The notes under the pieces: generated by a model | Database searches by the model: none | What the model was told of the DNA's origin: nothing | The model's input: only the letters and a program-made list of their open reading frames with translations | Shown here: piece by piece, positions 7,190 to 15,479 of the stretch | How the letters are laid out: each line of letters opens with the position of its first letter | Position numbering within the stretch: the stretch's first letter is position 1 | Position numbers and translations under genes: made by a program | DNA from: Bacillota bacterium | GTDB lineage: Bacteria > Bacillota > Clostridia > Peptostreptococcales > Anaerovoracaceae | DNA length: 19,466 nucleotides | NCBI GenBank assembly: GCA_016284575.1 | Contig: JAEEPD010000139.1 | Span: 1-19,466 of the forward strand | Reading direction: 5' to 3'

Positions 7190-7218
7190 ATTTTAACACA
7201 TTAAAGTGAGTAAGTAAA
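7190..7218 (-). promoter_or_regulatory. Promoter of the yerC-like unit with overlapping inverted repeat
   Basis: On the minus strand TTTACT (7218-7213) and TAAAAT (7195-7190) are separated by 17 bases, with a TG one base before the -10. An inverted repeat TTTAA-CACA-TTAAA (7192-7205) covers the -10 and is a candidate binding site of the YerC-like protein. Confidence 0.5.
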
Positions 7219-7228
7219 GAGTTTTTTA

Positions 7229-7280
7229 TTGACAAGATGAAAATTAATGATATACTTTTACGAGTGAAAGCGATAAAGCG
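7229..7280 (+). promoter_or_regulatory. Strong promoter of the acyl-CoA synthetase gene with cre-like box
   Basis: TTGACA (7229-7234), 16-base spacer, TATACT (7251-7256) preceded by TGA (extended -10). Transcription should start near 7263. Immediately after it, TGAAAGCGATAAAG (7265-7278) matches the left half and centre of the CcpA cre consensus, a position where bound CcpA would block transcription. The right half of the consensus is not matched. Confidence 0.65.
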
Positions 7281-7320
7281 TAAAAGCTAAGGTCGCCAAA
7301 GAAAGGAAATATAAAAGAAA

Positions 7321-8958
7321 ATGCCAATCACAGACCTGCTGGAGAGAAACAGCAAACTATACGGTAGAGAGACCGCCCTTGTAGAGATCAACCCTGAAGT
7401 AACCGAAGCTCCAAGAGTCAGCTGGAGAGAATACGAGCTTATACAGTCCACCAGCTCCATGCCTTACCGCAGGGAGATAAGCTGGAGGGTCTTCGACGAA
7501 AAGGCCAACAGAGTGGCCAATCTTCTGATGGACAGGGGCATCAAAAAGGGCCAGAAATGCGCCATACTGCTGATGAACTGCCTGGAATGGCTCCCCATAT
7601 ACTTTGGAATACTCAAGATGGGCGGCATTGCCGTTCCCCTCAATTTCAGATATACAGCTGACGAGATCGACTACTGCCTTAAGCTGTCGGATGCGGATGT
7701 ACTGTTCTTCGGCCCTGAGTTCATCGGCCGTGTGGAGGACATCTTCCCCAAGATCTCCAGCCAGATGATACTTTACTATGTGGGCGACAACAAGCCCAGC
7801 TTTGCGGAGAGCTATCAGGAGCAGGTGAACAACTGCGTTTCCAAGTCCCCCAGGATACTGCTGGAGGATACGGACGATGCCGCGATCTATTTCTCCTCCG
7901 GCACCACAGGCTTCCCAAAGGCCATTCTTCTGGACCACATGGCGCTGCTTCAGTCTGCCAGGATGGAGGCAAAGCACCACGAGACCACTCACGACGACAT
8001 CTTCCTCTGCATACCGCCCCTTTATCATACCGGCGCCAAGATGCACTGGTTCGGCTCCCTGTTTACGGGCAGCAGAGGAATAATCCTCAAGGGCAACAAA
8101 CCCCAGGCTATTCTGGATGCGGTGTCCAGCGAGCGCTGCACCATAGTATGGCTGCTGGTGCCCTGGGCTCAGGACATACTGGCTGCCTTCGACAGGGGCG
8201 AGCTGGATCCTGCCAATTACCATCTTTCTCAGTGGAGGCTCATGCATATCGGCGCCCAGCCTGTGCCGCCTTCACTCATAAAGCGCTGGATGGCTTATTT
8301 CCCCAACCACAAGTATGACACAAATTACGGTCTCTCCGAATCCACAGGCCCGGGCTGCGTGCATCTTGGAATGGAGAACATAAATAAGGTCGGCGCCATC
8401 GGTGTGCCAGGTTTTGGCTGGGAATGCAAGATAGTTGACGAAAATTATACTACTGTTAAGCAGGGCGAAGTAGGCGAGCTTTGCGTAAAGGGCCCCGGAG
8501 TTATGAAGTGCTACTACCATAATCCCGAGGCAACGGCCGAGGTCCTCATGAAGGACGGCTACCTGCGCACCGGTGACATGGCAGAGCAGGATGCTGACGG
8601 CTTCTATTTCCTGGTGGACAGAAAGAAGGATGTTATCATATCCGGCGGCGAGAACCTTTACCCCGTGCAGATCGAGTCCTTCCTGGCTGCAAATCCCAAG
8701 ATCCACGATGTGGCCGTAATAGGTCTTCCGGACTCCAGACTTGGCGAGATAGCTGCGGCTATAGTCCAGGTGAAGGAGGGCATGGAGCTTACGGAGGAGG
8801 AGCTGGACCGCTTCTGCCTGGATCTTCCCAGATACAAGAGGCCCAGAAAGTACATCTTCGCAGATGTTCCGAGGAATGCCACCGGCAAGATAGAAAAGCC
8901 CAAGCTCAGAGAGCGCTACGGCGGCGTAAGGCTGGTAGAGGCACAGAATAAAGCATAA
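7321..8958 (+). CDS. AMP-dependent acyl-CoA synthetase
   Basis: A 545-residue class I adenylate-forming enzyme, activating a carboxylic acid to its acyl-CoA. Motifs are the P-loop SSGTTGFPK (residues 192-200), YGLSES (about 340), YLRTGDMAEQD (about 420), the hinge DRKKDVIISGGENLYPVQIE (about 435-455) and the catalytic lysine in NATGK (Lys523). Residues about 22-54 form an insert between the ALVE and ISWRVFDEKANRVA segments that usual FadD-type enzymes lack or have shorter. It has its own strong promoter, divergent from the yerC/paaK/ACT unit, and ends at a strong terminator. Possible substrates are medium or long fatty acids or aryl-propionates; the sequence alone does not decide. The ribosome binding site (AAAGGA) is about 11 bases from the ATG. 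Confidence 0.9.
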   Translation: MPITDLLERNSKLYGRETALVEINPEVTEAPRVSWREYELIQSTSSMPYRREISWRVFDEKANRVANLLMDRGIKKGQKCAILLMNCLEWLPIYFGILKMGGIAVPLNFRYTADEIDYCLKLSDADVLFFGPEFIGRVEDIFPKISSQMILYYVGDNKPSFAESYQEQVNNCVSKSPRILLEDTDDAAIYFSSGTTGFPKAILLDHMALLQSARMEAKHHETTHDDIFLCIPPLYHTGAKMHWFGSLFTGSRGIILKGNKPQAILDAVSSERCTIVWLLVPWAQDILAAFDRGELDPANYHLSQWRLMHIGAQPVPPSLIKRWMAYFPNHKYDTNYGLSESTGPGCVHLGMENINKVGAIGVPGFGWECKIVDENYTTVKQGEVGELCVKGPGVMKCYYHNPEATAEVLMKDGYLRTGDMAEQDADGFYFLVDRKKDVIISGGENLYPVQIESFLAANPKIHDVAVIGLPDSRLGEIAAAIVQVKEGMELTEEELDRFCLDLPRYKRPRKYIFADVPRNATGKIEKPKLRERYGGVRLVEAQNKA

Positions 8959-8963
8959 AAAAC

Positions 8964-9000
8964 GATCCCGCGCTGTATCGGCGCGGGATCTTGCTTTTTT
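8964..9000. terminator. Bidirectional intrinsic terminator
   Basis: A perfect 10-bp stem, GATCCCGCGC with GCGCGGGATC, a 7-nt loop, and a tail TTGCTTTTTT on the plus strand. On the minus strand it is followed by GTTTTTTATG, so it can also end the convergent dehydrogenase transcript. Confidence 0.9.
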
Positions 9001-9012
9001 GAGATCTTACTT

Positions 9013-9960
9013 TTAAAGTATCACGTTCTTCTGGTCTCCGTCCAGCCAGGCGCGGAGATTGTCAAATACTATCTCAGCCCTCAGGGTCATGGATTCTGCG
9101 GTGGCGAAGGCGATGTGAGGAGTAAGCAGGGTGTTCTTTGCATGCAGCATCTGGGTTTCCGCGGGAAGCGGCGGCTCCTTTGTGAATACATCGATGGCAG
9201 CACCTGCTATAACGCCCTCATTCAGGGCTCTGGCCAGATCGTCCTCGTTGCAGACGGGGCCTCTTGCCACATTGATGAGCAGGGCTGTGGGCTTCATAAG
9301 GCTGAGCTTTGCATAGTCGATCATGCCCCTTGTGCTTTCGTTCAGCGGGCAGTGGAGGACCACGATGTCAGAGCGCTTAAGAAGCTCCTCCTGAGACAGC
9401 TGCTGAACATAGGCAGGGTAGTCGCTGTGCCAGCTTCTGCTCTGGGCCAGTACCTTGCAGCCGAAGGCGTGGAGCAGTTCGCCTGTGCGGCGTCCTATGT
9501 TGCCAAAGCCTATTATGCCGACGGTCTTTCCCTTGAGCTCACTGCCCACAAGGCCGTCCTTGGTGCCGCCCGCTCTTACTCTTTCCTGCGTCTGGGGAAT
9601 GTTCCTGAGCATGGAAAGGGCCATGCCTATCACAAGCTCGGATACAGCTTCGTTGGAATAGCAGGAGGCATTGCTCACCTTAACTCCTTTAGCCTTTGCC
9701 GCGTCAAGCCCCACATGGTCGACACCCGTAAAGGCCACATCTATGAACTGCAGCCTGGGGCAGGCCTCGATTACGCTGCCGGGCATGGGCATGTTGGCGA
9801 TTATCATGGCATCGGCATCCTTTGCCTCTTCGATCAGCTTGTCAGTATCTGTGGTCTTCGCAAATTCCGCGAACTCGACCTCACCCTCAAAGGGCTTTTT
9901 AAAGCCCTCCAGCTCTTCCTTGGATATGCCCAGGGACTCCAGTATCACAACTTTTTTCAT
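9013..9960 (-). CDS. D-isomer-specific 2-hydroxyacid dehydrogenase
   Basis: A 315-residue NAD(P)-dependent dehydrogenase that interconverts a 2-oxo acid and the D-2-hydroxy acid. The Rossmann motif GFGNIG is at residues 151-156. The catalytic triad is Arg233 (NVARGPVCNE), Glu262 (FTKEPP) and His282 (TPHIAF), all present. The residue following the dinucleotide strand is Ser/Arg (QSRSW) rather than Asp, which hints at NADP use (inference). The start has AGGAGGTTC upstream. It lies 97 bases downstream of a LysR gene on the same strand, with no clear terminator between, so the two may be co-transcribed. Given the neighbours, an aryl-pyruvate or branched 2-oxo acid is a possible substrate. Confidence 0.88.
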   Translation of the reverse strand: MKKVVILESLGISKEELEGFKKPFEGEVEFAEFAKTTDTDKLIEEAKDADAMIIANMPMPGSVIEACPRLQFIDVAFTGVDHVGLDAAKAKGVKVSNASCYSNEAVSELVIGMALSMLRNIPQTQERVRAGGTKDGLVGSELKGKTVGIIGFGNIGRRTGELLHAFGCKVLAQSRSWHSDYPAYVQQLSQEELLKRSDIVVLHCPLNESTRGMIDYAKLSLMKPTALLINVARGPVCNEDDLARALNEGVIAGAAIDVFTKEPPLPAETQMLHAKNTLLTPHIAFATAESMTLRAEIVFDNLRAWLDGDQKNVIL

Positions 9961-10057
9961 ATCTGTTTTGAACCTCCTGTCAGTTTTTATCTATCATAGC
10001 ACAGCCCGGTTAAAAAGATAAGCCTCAGTGACAAATATTTGCCCTTCAGGACATCCA

Positions 10058-10954
10058 TCACCAGTCCTTATAAAAATCTATCAGATAATTCCAGAGATCC
10101 TTCTGTATCTTTTTTGTATTCCCTGCGGATCTCAGCAGATACACATCATTGCTTCTGGGTTCAGAAAAGGGGACCGAGGAAAAACCATAGTATCTGGCAA
10201 GCGACCGGTTACCGATAGAGACAGCCTGTCCGTTTCTTACCATTTCAGCCATTACATCGTGGCTGTTGCTGAAGAGCAGCATATTAAGCCTGCTCAGGTC
10301 CAGCTCCGGAAATACAGAGGCCAGCTCCTGATAGAAATAGCCATCCGGATCTCCGCATACGATTTTATAGTTCAGAAGATCGTCATAGGATACAGAGCTC
10401 TGGCGGGTCAGAGGATGACTGTCGTGGCAGAGGACCTCCACGGGGTCCGCAAGGAGCTTTCTGCATTCAAAGCCCTGGGAATTCAATACCTGATGACATT
10501 CAGTTTCCCTGAATACAGCAATATCCCATCTTTCTATCTCGTCCATGAGCGTTCCTGAAATATCCTCAGCGTCCAGATCCTGATGCCTTATGGATATGCT
10601 GTCATGGATGCTGTAGAAATCACTTATGGCACGGGGCAGCTCAATGGCTCTGAGCCTTGCGGAGCTTAGCATGCGCAGGGCGTTTGCATCCTTTATGCGC
10701 TGCTGGTTGGCGAGCCTTACGAGCTTGTCGTATTCCTCCTCCACATTCTGCGCCTGAGTACAGAAGAGCACCCCTTCAGGTGTGGGATTGATGCTCCTTG
10801 TGGTCCGCTCAAAGAGGCTAAGACCCAGCTCCTTTTCAATGGTTCTCAGCTGCTGGGAAAGCAGGGGCTGAGTCACATGCAGGACTGAGGCGGCTTTTGT
10901 GAGGTTTCTGTATTTATATATTGCTGAAATGTAGCGTAGCTGTGCTATATCCAT
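10058..10954 (-). CDS. LysR-family transcriptional regulator
   Basis: A 298-residue protein with an N-terminal winged helix-turn-helix (NLTKAASVLHVTQPLLSQQ, about residues 17-35, then LEKELGLSLFERTTRS-like wing) and a C-terminal effector domain. The start has AAAGGAGACTGATCC upstream. It is divergent from the EamA/tryptophanase-like pair across 140 AT-rich bases that contain a LysR-type inverted repeat, so it probably controls that pair. Its downstream neighbour on the same strand is the 2-hydroxyacid dehydrogenase. Confidence 0.92.
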   Translation of the reverse strand: MDIAQLRYISAIYKYRNLTKAASVLHVTQPLLSQQLRTIEKELGLSLFERTTRSINPTPEGVLFCTQAQNVEEEYDKLVRLANQQRIKDANALRMLSSARLRAIELPRAISDFYSIHDSISIRHQDLDAEDISGTLMDEIERWDIAVFRETECHQVLNSQGFECRKLLADPVEVLCHDSHPLTRQSSVSYDDLLNYKIVCGDPDGYFYQELASVFPELDLSRLNMLLFSNSHDVMAEMVRNGQAVSIGNRSLARYYGFSSVPFSEPRSNDVYLLRSAGNTKKIQKDLWNYLIDFYKDW

Positions 10955-10994
10955 TGGATCAGTCTCCTTTATCTGTCGATATATTATTGTATTT

Positions 10995-11059
10995 ATAATT
11001 ATACATTATTAATCAGCCGTTACAATTTATTTTTTCTGCAAAGGCCTGTCTGTTATACT
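10995..11059 (+). promoter_or_regulatory. Candidate LysR operator and extended -10 promoter of the eamA gene
   Basis: An inverted repeat ATAAT-TATAC-ATTAT (10995-11009) contains the T-N11-A pattern of LysR sites. Downstream, TGTTATACT (11051-11059) is an extended -10; the -35 region is poor, as expected for an activator-dependent promoter. The AT-rich background lowers the weight of the repeat. Confidence 0.45.
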
Positions 11060-11094
11060 TTAGCTGTAAAAAGCAGCATAGAAGAGGGACCGTC

Positions 11095-11982
11095 ATGGAA
11101 AAGAAAAACACAGGAACCTATTATCTGATGTTCATATCTTCGATGGTGATCTATGGAACGATAGGCATCTTCAGAAGATACATCCCGCTGTCATCAGGGC
11201 TTCTTTCCTTTACCAGAGGCCTGTTGGGAGCTGCGTCTTTGTTCATCTTCACCTACAGGACCAAGGGAGGGCTTAAGAAGCGGCTGAGAGGCATACCTGC
11301 CTCAAAAATCGCGGTGCTGGCTCTTTGCGGTGTGATCCTTGGCGTAAACTGGATCTTCCTGTTTGAAGCTTTCAACTACACAACAGTGGCCATAGCGACA
11401 CTATGCGCCTATTTTCAACCCATCATAGTAATACTTCTTTCTCCGCTGATTTTCAGGGAGAGGCTGACACCGCTGAGGCTTGGCTGCGCCGGAGCTGCGA
11501 TCGCCGGCATGGTCCTGCTTTCAGGCGCCTTTGGCCAGGAGCTTCCGCCTACCCACTCTAAGGGCGTGGCTCTTGGCCTTGCTGCAGCCCTCTGCTATGC
11601 CACCATAGTGATACTGAATAAAAAGCTTACAGGGGTGGATGGCTATGACAGGACCGTGATCCAGCTGGGCTCAGCCACTCTGGCGCTGCTGCCTTATCTC
11701 CTTCTGACGAAGGGCTTCAGCGGCGTACAGCTGGACGGAAGGGCAGTTCTGATGCTCCTTATCGTTGGTCTTGTGCACACGGGCTTTGCCTACGGCCTGT
11801 ATTTTGGCAGCGTGGAGCACCTGCGTGCCCAGTCGGTGGCAATTCTCAGCTATCTTGATCCTGCTGTGGCTCTTCTTGTTTCAGTCACCATTCTGAAGGA
11901 GCCCATGAGCCTGCTGAGCCTTGCAGGAGCCGTCCTGATAATCGGAGCCGCTCTTTGCAGCGAGCTTTTCGGCAACAAATGA
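11095..11982 (+). CDS. EamA/DMT-family transporter
   Basis: A 295-residue protein with about ten membrane segments arranged as two EamA repeats (roughly residues 8-140 and 155-290). Typical features are GVNWIFLFEAFNYTTVAIATLCAYFQPI in the first repeat, FGSVEHLRAQSVAILSYLDPAVALL in the second, and a final hydrophobic helix. DMT members often export amino acids or other metabolites. The gene is 42 bases upstream of a tryptophanase-like lyase gene and probably in the same transcript, which suggests transport of the lyase's amino-acid substrate or product (inference). The ribosome binding site is AGAGGG. Confidence 0.9.
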   Translation: MEKKNTGTYYLMFISSMVIYGTIGIFRRYIPLSSGLLSFTRGLLGAASLFIFTYRTKGGLKKRLRGIPASKIAVLALCGVILGVNWIFLFEAFNYTTVAIATLCAYFQPIIVILLSPLIFRERLTPLRLGCAGAAIAGMVLLSGAFGQELPPTHSKGVALGLAAALCYATIVILNKKLTGVDGYDRTVIQLGSATLALLPYLLLTKGFSGVQLDGRAVLMLLIVGLVHTGFAYGLYFGSVEHLRAQSVAILSYLDPAVALLVSVTILKEPMSLLSLAGAVLIIGAALCSELFGNK

Positions 11983-12024
11983 TATAACGCATTTCAATGC
12001 TTTAAAATTCACAAGGAGGAAAAA

Positions 12025-13680
12025 ATGAACCAGTACAAACTTGATGTTGAAGCCCCAAAATCCTGTACCTTCGTTACAAGGCAGCTGCCTGAGGTTACAG
12101 TAGAGCAGAGAACAAGGGCTCTTGAAGCAACTCATTACAATGAATTTGCTTTCCCCGCAGGCCTGCTTTATGTGGACTGTCTCTCCGACTCCGGCACCAC
12201 GGCTATGACAGACAAGCAGTGGTCTGCCATGTTCCTGGGCGATGAAGCCTATGGAAGAAACAAGGGCTATTATGTTCTTCTGGACACCATGAGAGACGTT
12301 TTCGAGAGGGGAGATAACCAGAAGAAGCTCATCAATCTCATCAGAAACGGTGAGGATATCGACGATGTCGAGAAGATGATGGATGAGCTTTACCTTGTGG
12401 ACTGCGAGGGCGGCTTCTTCAACGGCGGATCATTCCAGCTGGAAAGACCCAATACCTTCATCATTCCCCAGGGCCGCTGCGCTGAAGCGCTGCTCTTCGA
12501 TGTAATAAAGCCTCTGCTGGCAAAGCGCTATCCCGGCAGAGTATTCACCATCCCCTCCAATGCACACTTCGACACCACAGAGGGCAATATCAAGCAGATG
12601 GGCTCCATCCCCAGGAATCTCTTCCACAAGGAGCTTCTGTTTGAGGTCCCCGAGGGCGGTAAGTACGAAAAGAATCCGTTCAAGGGCAATATGGATATGG
12701 ACAAGCTGAAGGCTCTGGTGGAGGCAGTAGGCGTGGAGAACGTGCCAATGATCTACAGCACCGTCACCAACAACTCCGTATGCGGCCAGCCTGTTTCCAT
12801 GGCCAACATCCGCGAGGTGTCCGAATATGCCCACAGCTTCGGTATCCCCTACATTATGGATGGCGCCCGCTGGGCGGAAAACTGCTATTTCATCAAGATG
12901 AACGAGGAGGGCTACGCCGACAAGTCCATCCCCGAGATCGCAAAGGAAATGTTCTCTTACTTCGATGCAGTCTGCGCATCTCTTAAGAAGAACGGTCACT
13001 CCAATATGGGCGGTCTGCTCTGCTTCCGCGACAAGGGCTATTTCTGGAAGAAGTTCTCTGAATTCAATGAGGACGGCAGCGTTAAGACCGATATCGGTCA
13101 TCTGCTGAAGGTCCGTCAGATCTCCGCCTATGGCAACGATTCCTACGGAGCCATGTCCGGTCACGATATCATGGCTCTTGCTCAAGGCCTCTACGAGGAG
13201 CAGCGCTTCTCCTATCAGCACGAAAGAGTTTCCCAGGTGGAATATCTTGCCCAGGGGCTTCACAATGCAGGTGTCCCCGTGGTGCTGCCCGCCGGTGGTC
13301 ACGGTGTATATATCGATGTGGATAAATTCTTCGATTACAAGAGGGGTCACGAGAGCTTTGCAGGTCAGGCACTGTCCCTTGAGATGATACGCCGCTACGG
13401 GATCCGCTGCTCAGAGCTTGGAGATTTTTCCATGGAATATGACCTTAAGACACCCGAACAGCAGGCTGAGGTCTGCAATGTGGTCCGCCTTGCCATAAAC
13501 CGCAGCCAGTATTCCAAGCAGCACATGGATTACATCATCGCAGCAGCCGCACAGCTTCATAAGGACAGGGATACCATCCCCAATCTTAAGATCACCTTCG
13601 GCCGCGATCTGCCCATGCGCCACTTCCACGCCTGGTGCGAGCCCTATGCTCCCAGCAAGGAAGAGCTCTGCGATCAGTAA
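12025..13680 (+). CDS. Tryptophanase-like beta-eliminating lyase, long form
   Basis: A 551-residue PLP enzyme of the tryptophanase/tyrosine phenol-lyase family, which splits an amino acid into pyruvate, ammonia and the side-chain leaving group. Matches to tryptophanase are LSDSGTTAMT (54-63), GDEAYG (72-77), QGRCAE (149-154), HFDTTEGN (181-188), YSTVTNNSVCGQPVSMAN (244-261), PYIMDGARWAENCYFIK (275-291) and RHFHAW (532-537). The PLP lysine is probably Lys322 in SLKKNGHSNMGG; the usual Asp after it is Asn here. About 46 residues (95-140) are inserted relative to E. coli TnaA, which has 471. FDTT rather than FTTT favours tryptophanase over tyrosine phenol-lyase, but the true substrate is uncertain. 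The ribosome binding site is AAGGAGG. Confidence 0.82.
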   Translation: MNQYKLDVEAPKSCTFVTRQLPEVTVEQRTRALEATHYNEFAFPAGLLYVDCLSDSGTTAMTDKQWSAMFLGDEAYGRNKGYYVLLDTMRDVFERGDNQKKLINLIRNGEDIDDVEKMMDELYLVDCEGGFFNGGSFQLERPNTFIIPQGRCAEALLFDVIKPLLAKRYPGRVFTIPSNAHFDTTEGNIKQMGSIPRNLFHKELLFEVPEGGKYEKNPFKGNMDMDKLKALVEAVGVENVPMIYSTVTNNSVCGQPVSMANIREVSEYAHSFGIPYIMDGARWAENCYFIKMNEEGYADKSIPEIAKEMFSYFDAVCASLKKNGHSNMGGLLCFRDKGYFWKKFSEFNEDGSVKTDIGHLLKVRQISAYGNDSYGAMSGHDIMALAQGLYEEQRFSYQHERVSQVEYLAQGLHNAGVPVVLPAGGHGVYIDVDKFFDYKRGHESFAGQALSLEMIRRYGIRCSELGDFSMEYDLKTPEQQAEVCNVVRLAINRSQYSKQHMDYIIAAAAQLHKDRDTIPNLKITFGRDLPMRHFHAWCEPYAPSKEELCDQ

Positions 13681-13710
13681 ATAATACAAGCAGATAATTT
13701 GCCGCAATAA

Positions 13711-13752
13711 TAAAAGCCTCCGGATGCATTTTTGCGCCTCCGGAGGCTTTTA
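13711..13752. terminator. Bidirectional terminator between lyase and symporter genes
   Basis: A perfect 14-bp stem, TAAAAGCCTCCGGA with TCCGGAGGCTTTTA, around a 14-nt loop. The A/T ends of the stem supply the U-tract on either strand, so it serves both convergent genes. Confidence 0.88.
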
Positions 13753-13767
13753 TCATGAAAGGGTCAT

Positions 13768-15315
13768 TTATTTGTTTGCGTCGCCAAGAGCCTCGCTCTG
13801 CCTTACGGTTACCTTCTTGTCGTAGCCGGAGAAGGCGTCATCCACAAGGGCTTTGTCCGGAGCGGGAGTTATAAGGCTTACAAGAGGGACTATCACAAGG
13901 CCTGCAAGCATGCAGAAGGCGCCTGCATTGATGGGGCTCTGAAGAAGGGCGGGGAAGCTGCTTCTTGCCAGCATGTTGGCTATCATGACCACCGAGGAGA
14001 AGGCGAAGCTCACCCAGCAGGAGGCCTTGGTGGTACGCTTCCAGTAGAGGCCGAACATGAAGGGTGCCAGGAAGGCTCCAGCAAGAGCGCCCCAGGAAAC
14101 TCCCATGAGCTGGGCGATGAAGGTCACGTTCCTCTTGTACTGGATTATGGCTATCACCACGGAGATCGCGATGAATACCACGATCAGGGCTCTCATTATT
14201 CCAAGCTGCTTTTTTTCGTCCATATCCTTTATGATGTAGCCCTTGAGCATATCAAGAGTCAGGGTGGAGCTTGAGGTCAGCACCAGAGAGGACAGGGTGG
14301 ACATGGAGGCGGAGAGCACCAGTATGACCACCACTGCGATCAGTATATCGGGAAGGCCGGAGAGCATGGCAGGGATGATGGAGTCGAAGCCATTTGCCGC
14401 AATGTCCACGCGGTCAGAGAAAAGTCTTCCGAAGCCGCCCAGGAAGTAGCATCCGCCTGCCACGATGAAGGCAAATACGGTGGAGATGATCATGCCCTTG
14501 TTGATGGCGCTTTCGCTTTTTATGGCATAGAATTTCTGCACCATCTGGGGGAGGCCCCAGGTACCAAGAGATGTGAGGATGACCACGCCGAGCAGATTGA
14601 GAGGATCAGGCCCGAAGAAGGAGCTGAAGATCCCGGGAGCGGTGGAGACCGCAGGATCCGAGATGCTGGCCAGTCCCTCGAGGGCTGCCATGAATCCACC
14701 CTGGCTCTTCAGCACTGCTCCTATAACGGCGCAGATCCCGAAGATCATGATTATTCCCTGGATGAAATCGTTGATTGCTGTGGCCATGTAGCCGCCTGCG
14801 ATAACGTAGATGCCTGTCAGAACTGCCATGACGATGACGCAGACCGAGTAGTCGATGTTGAAGGCCATGGCAAAAAGCCTTGAAAGGCCGTTGTAGAGGC
14901 TGGCGGTGTAGGGGATAAGAAAGATGAAGATGATGGCCGACGAGCAGACCTTGAGGGCCTGACTGTCAAAGCGCTTTCCGAAGAACTGGGGCATGGTGGC
15001 GCTTCCGATGTGCTGGGTCATGATGCGTGTGCGGCGGCCCAGGATGGCCCAGGCCATCAGGGAACCGATAAGGGCGTTCCCTATGCCGACCCAGGTGGAG
15101 GCGATGCCGTATTTCCACCCGAACTGACCTGCATAGCCGACGAATATAACAGCACTGAAATATGATGTTCCGTAGGCGAAGGCGGTGAGCCAGGGGCCCA
15201 CGCTGCGGCCGCCCAGTACGAACCCGTCCACATTGGTGGCATGACGTCTGCAGTACAGACCTATGGCCACCATTACGCCAAAGAAAACGATCAGCATCAG
15301 TGCTTTGATAAACAT
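13768..15315 (-). CDS. Sodium:solute symporter (SSS family)
   Basis: A 515-residue polytopic protein with about 13 membrane helices. It starts directly with a membrane helix (residues 3-21), followed by the family segment FVLGGRSVGPWLTAFAYGTSYFSAVIFVGYAGQFGW (about 32-67). The helix containing VYVIAGGYMATAINDFIQG-like sequence (about 168-190) is the SSS signature region. SSS carriers import amino acids, pantothenate, sugars or carboxylates with sodium; PutP/PanF-like features are clear, but the solute cannot be named. The ribosome binding site GGAGGTAATTCAAA is strong. It has its own promoter (TTGACT-N17-TACACT) with an inverted repeat spanning it, so it is probably tightly regulated. Confidence 0.88.
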   Translation of the reverse strand: MFIKALMLIVFFGVMVAIGLYCRRHATNVDGFVLGGRSVGPWLTAFAYGTSYFSAVIFVGYAGQFGWKYGIASTWVGIGNALIGSLMAWAILGRRTRIMTQHIGSATMPQFFGKRFDSQALKVCSSAIIFIFLIPYTASLYNGLSRLFAMAFNIDYSVCVIVMAVLTGIYVIAGGYMATAINDFIQGIIMIFGICAVIGAVLKSQGGFMAALEGLASISDPAVSTAPGIFSSFFGPDPLNLLGVVILTSLGTWGLPQMVQKFYAIKSESAINKGMIISTVFAFIVAGGCYFLGGFGRLFSDRVDIAANGFDSIIPAMLSGLPDILIAVVVILVLSASMSTLSSLVLTSSSTLTLDMLKGYIIKDMDEKKQLGIMRALIVVFIAISVVIAIIQYKRNVTFIAQLMGVSWGALAGAFLAPFMFGLYWKRTTKASCWVSFAFSSVVMIANMLARSSFPALLQSPINAGAFCMLAGLVIVPLVSLITPAPDKALVDDAFSGYDKKVTVRQSEALGDANK

Positions 15316-15349
15316 TTTGAATTACCTCCGAATAAAGTCTTTTACGCGT

Positions 15350-15402
15350 TAAAGCGTTTATGTGTAGAAGTGTAGTGCTTTAGAGCAATAAAGTCAAGCA
15401 CT
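15350..15402 (-). promoter_or_regulatory. Symporter promoter with flanking inverted repeat and cre-like box
   Basis: On the minus strand TTGACT (15397-15392), 17-base spacer, TACACT (15374-15369). A 7-bp inverted repeat AGTGCTT-N15-AAGCACT (15374-15402) spans the spacer and -35. TAAAGCGTTTA (15350-15360) lies at the predicted transcription start and resembles the centre of a LacI/CcpA-type site. Confidence 0.6.
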
Positions 15403-15479
15403 TTTTTCACGTTTTTTATTGTTTATTTATACAGGAAAACGTGTTATTCTATATGCTAAATCGATGAAAGAGGGTATAT

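Noticed and set aside
10955..11094. TnaC-like leader peptide for the tryptophanase-like gene
   Set aside because: The predicted start is only about 30 bases before the first gene and no small Trp-containing frame with a ribosome binding site was found.
12430..13350. A 306-codon open frame on the minus strand inside the tryptophanase-like gene
   Set aside because: The plus strand has clear PLP-lyase motifs through this whole stretch; the antisense frame shows no motif or start signal.
15374..15408. Hairpin followed by TTTTTT on the plus strand, looking like a terminator or attenuator before the thioesterase gene
   Set aside because: No plus-strand transcript is expected to enter from the left, and the hairpin coincides with a good minus-strand promoter, so an operator is the better reading.
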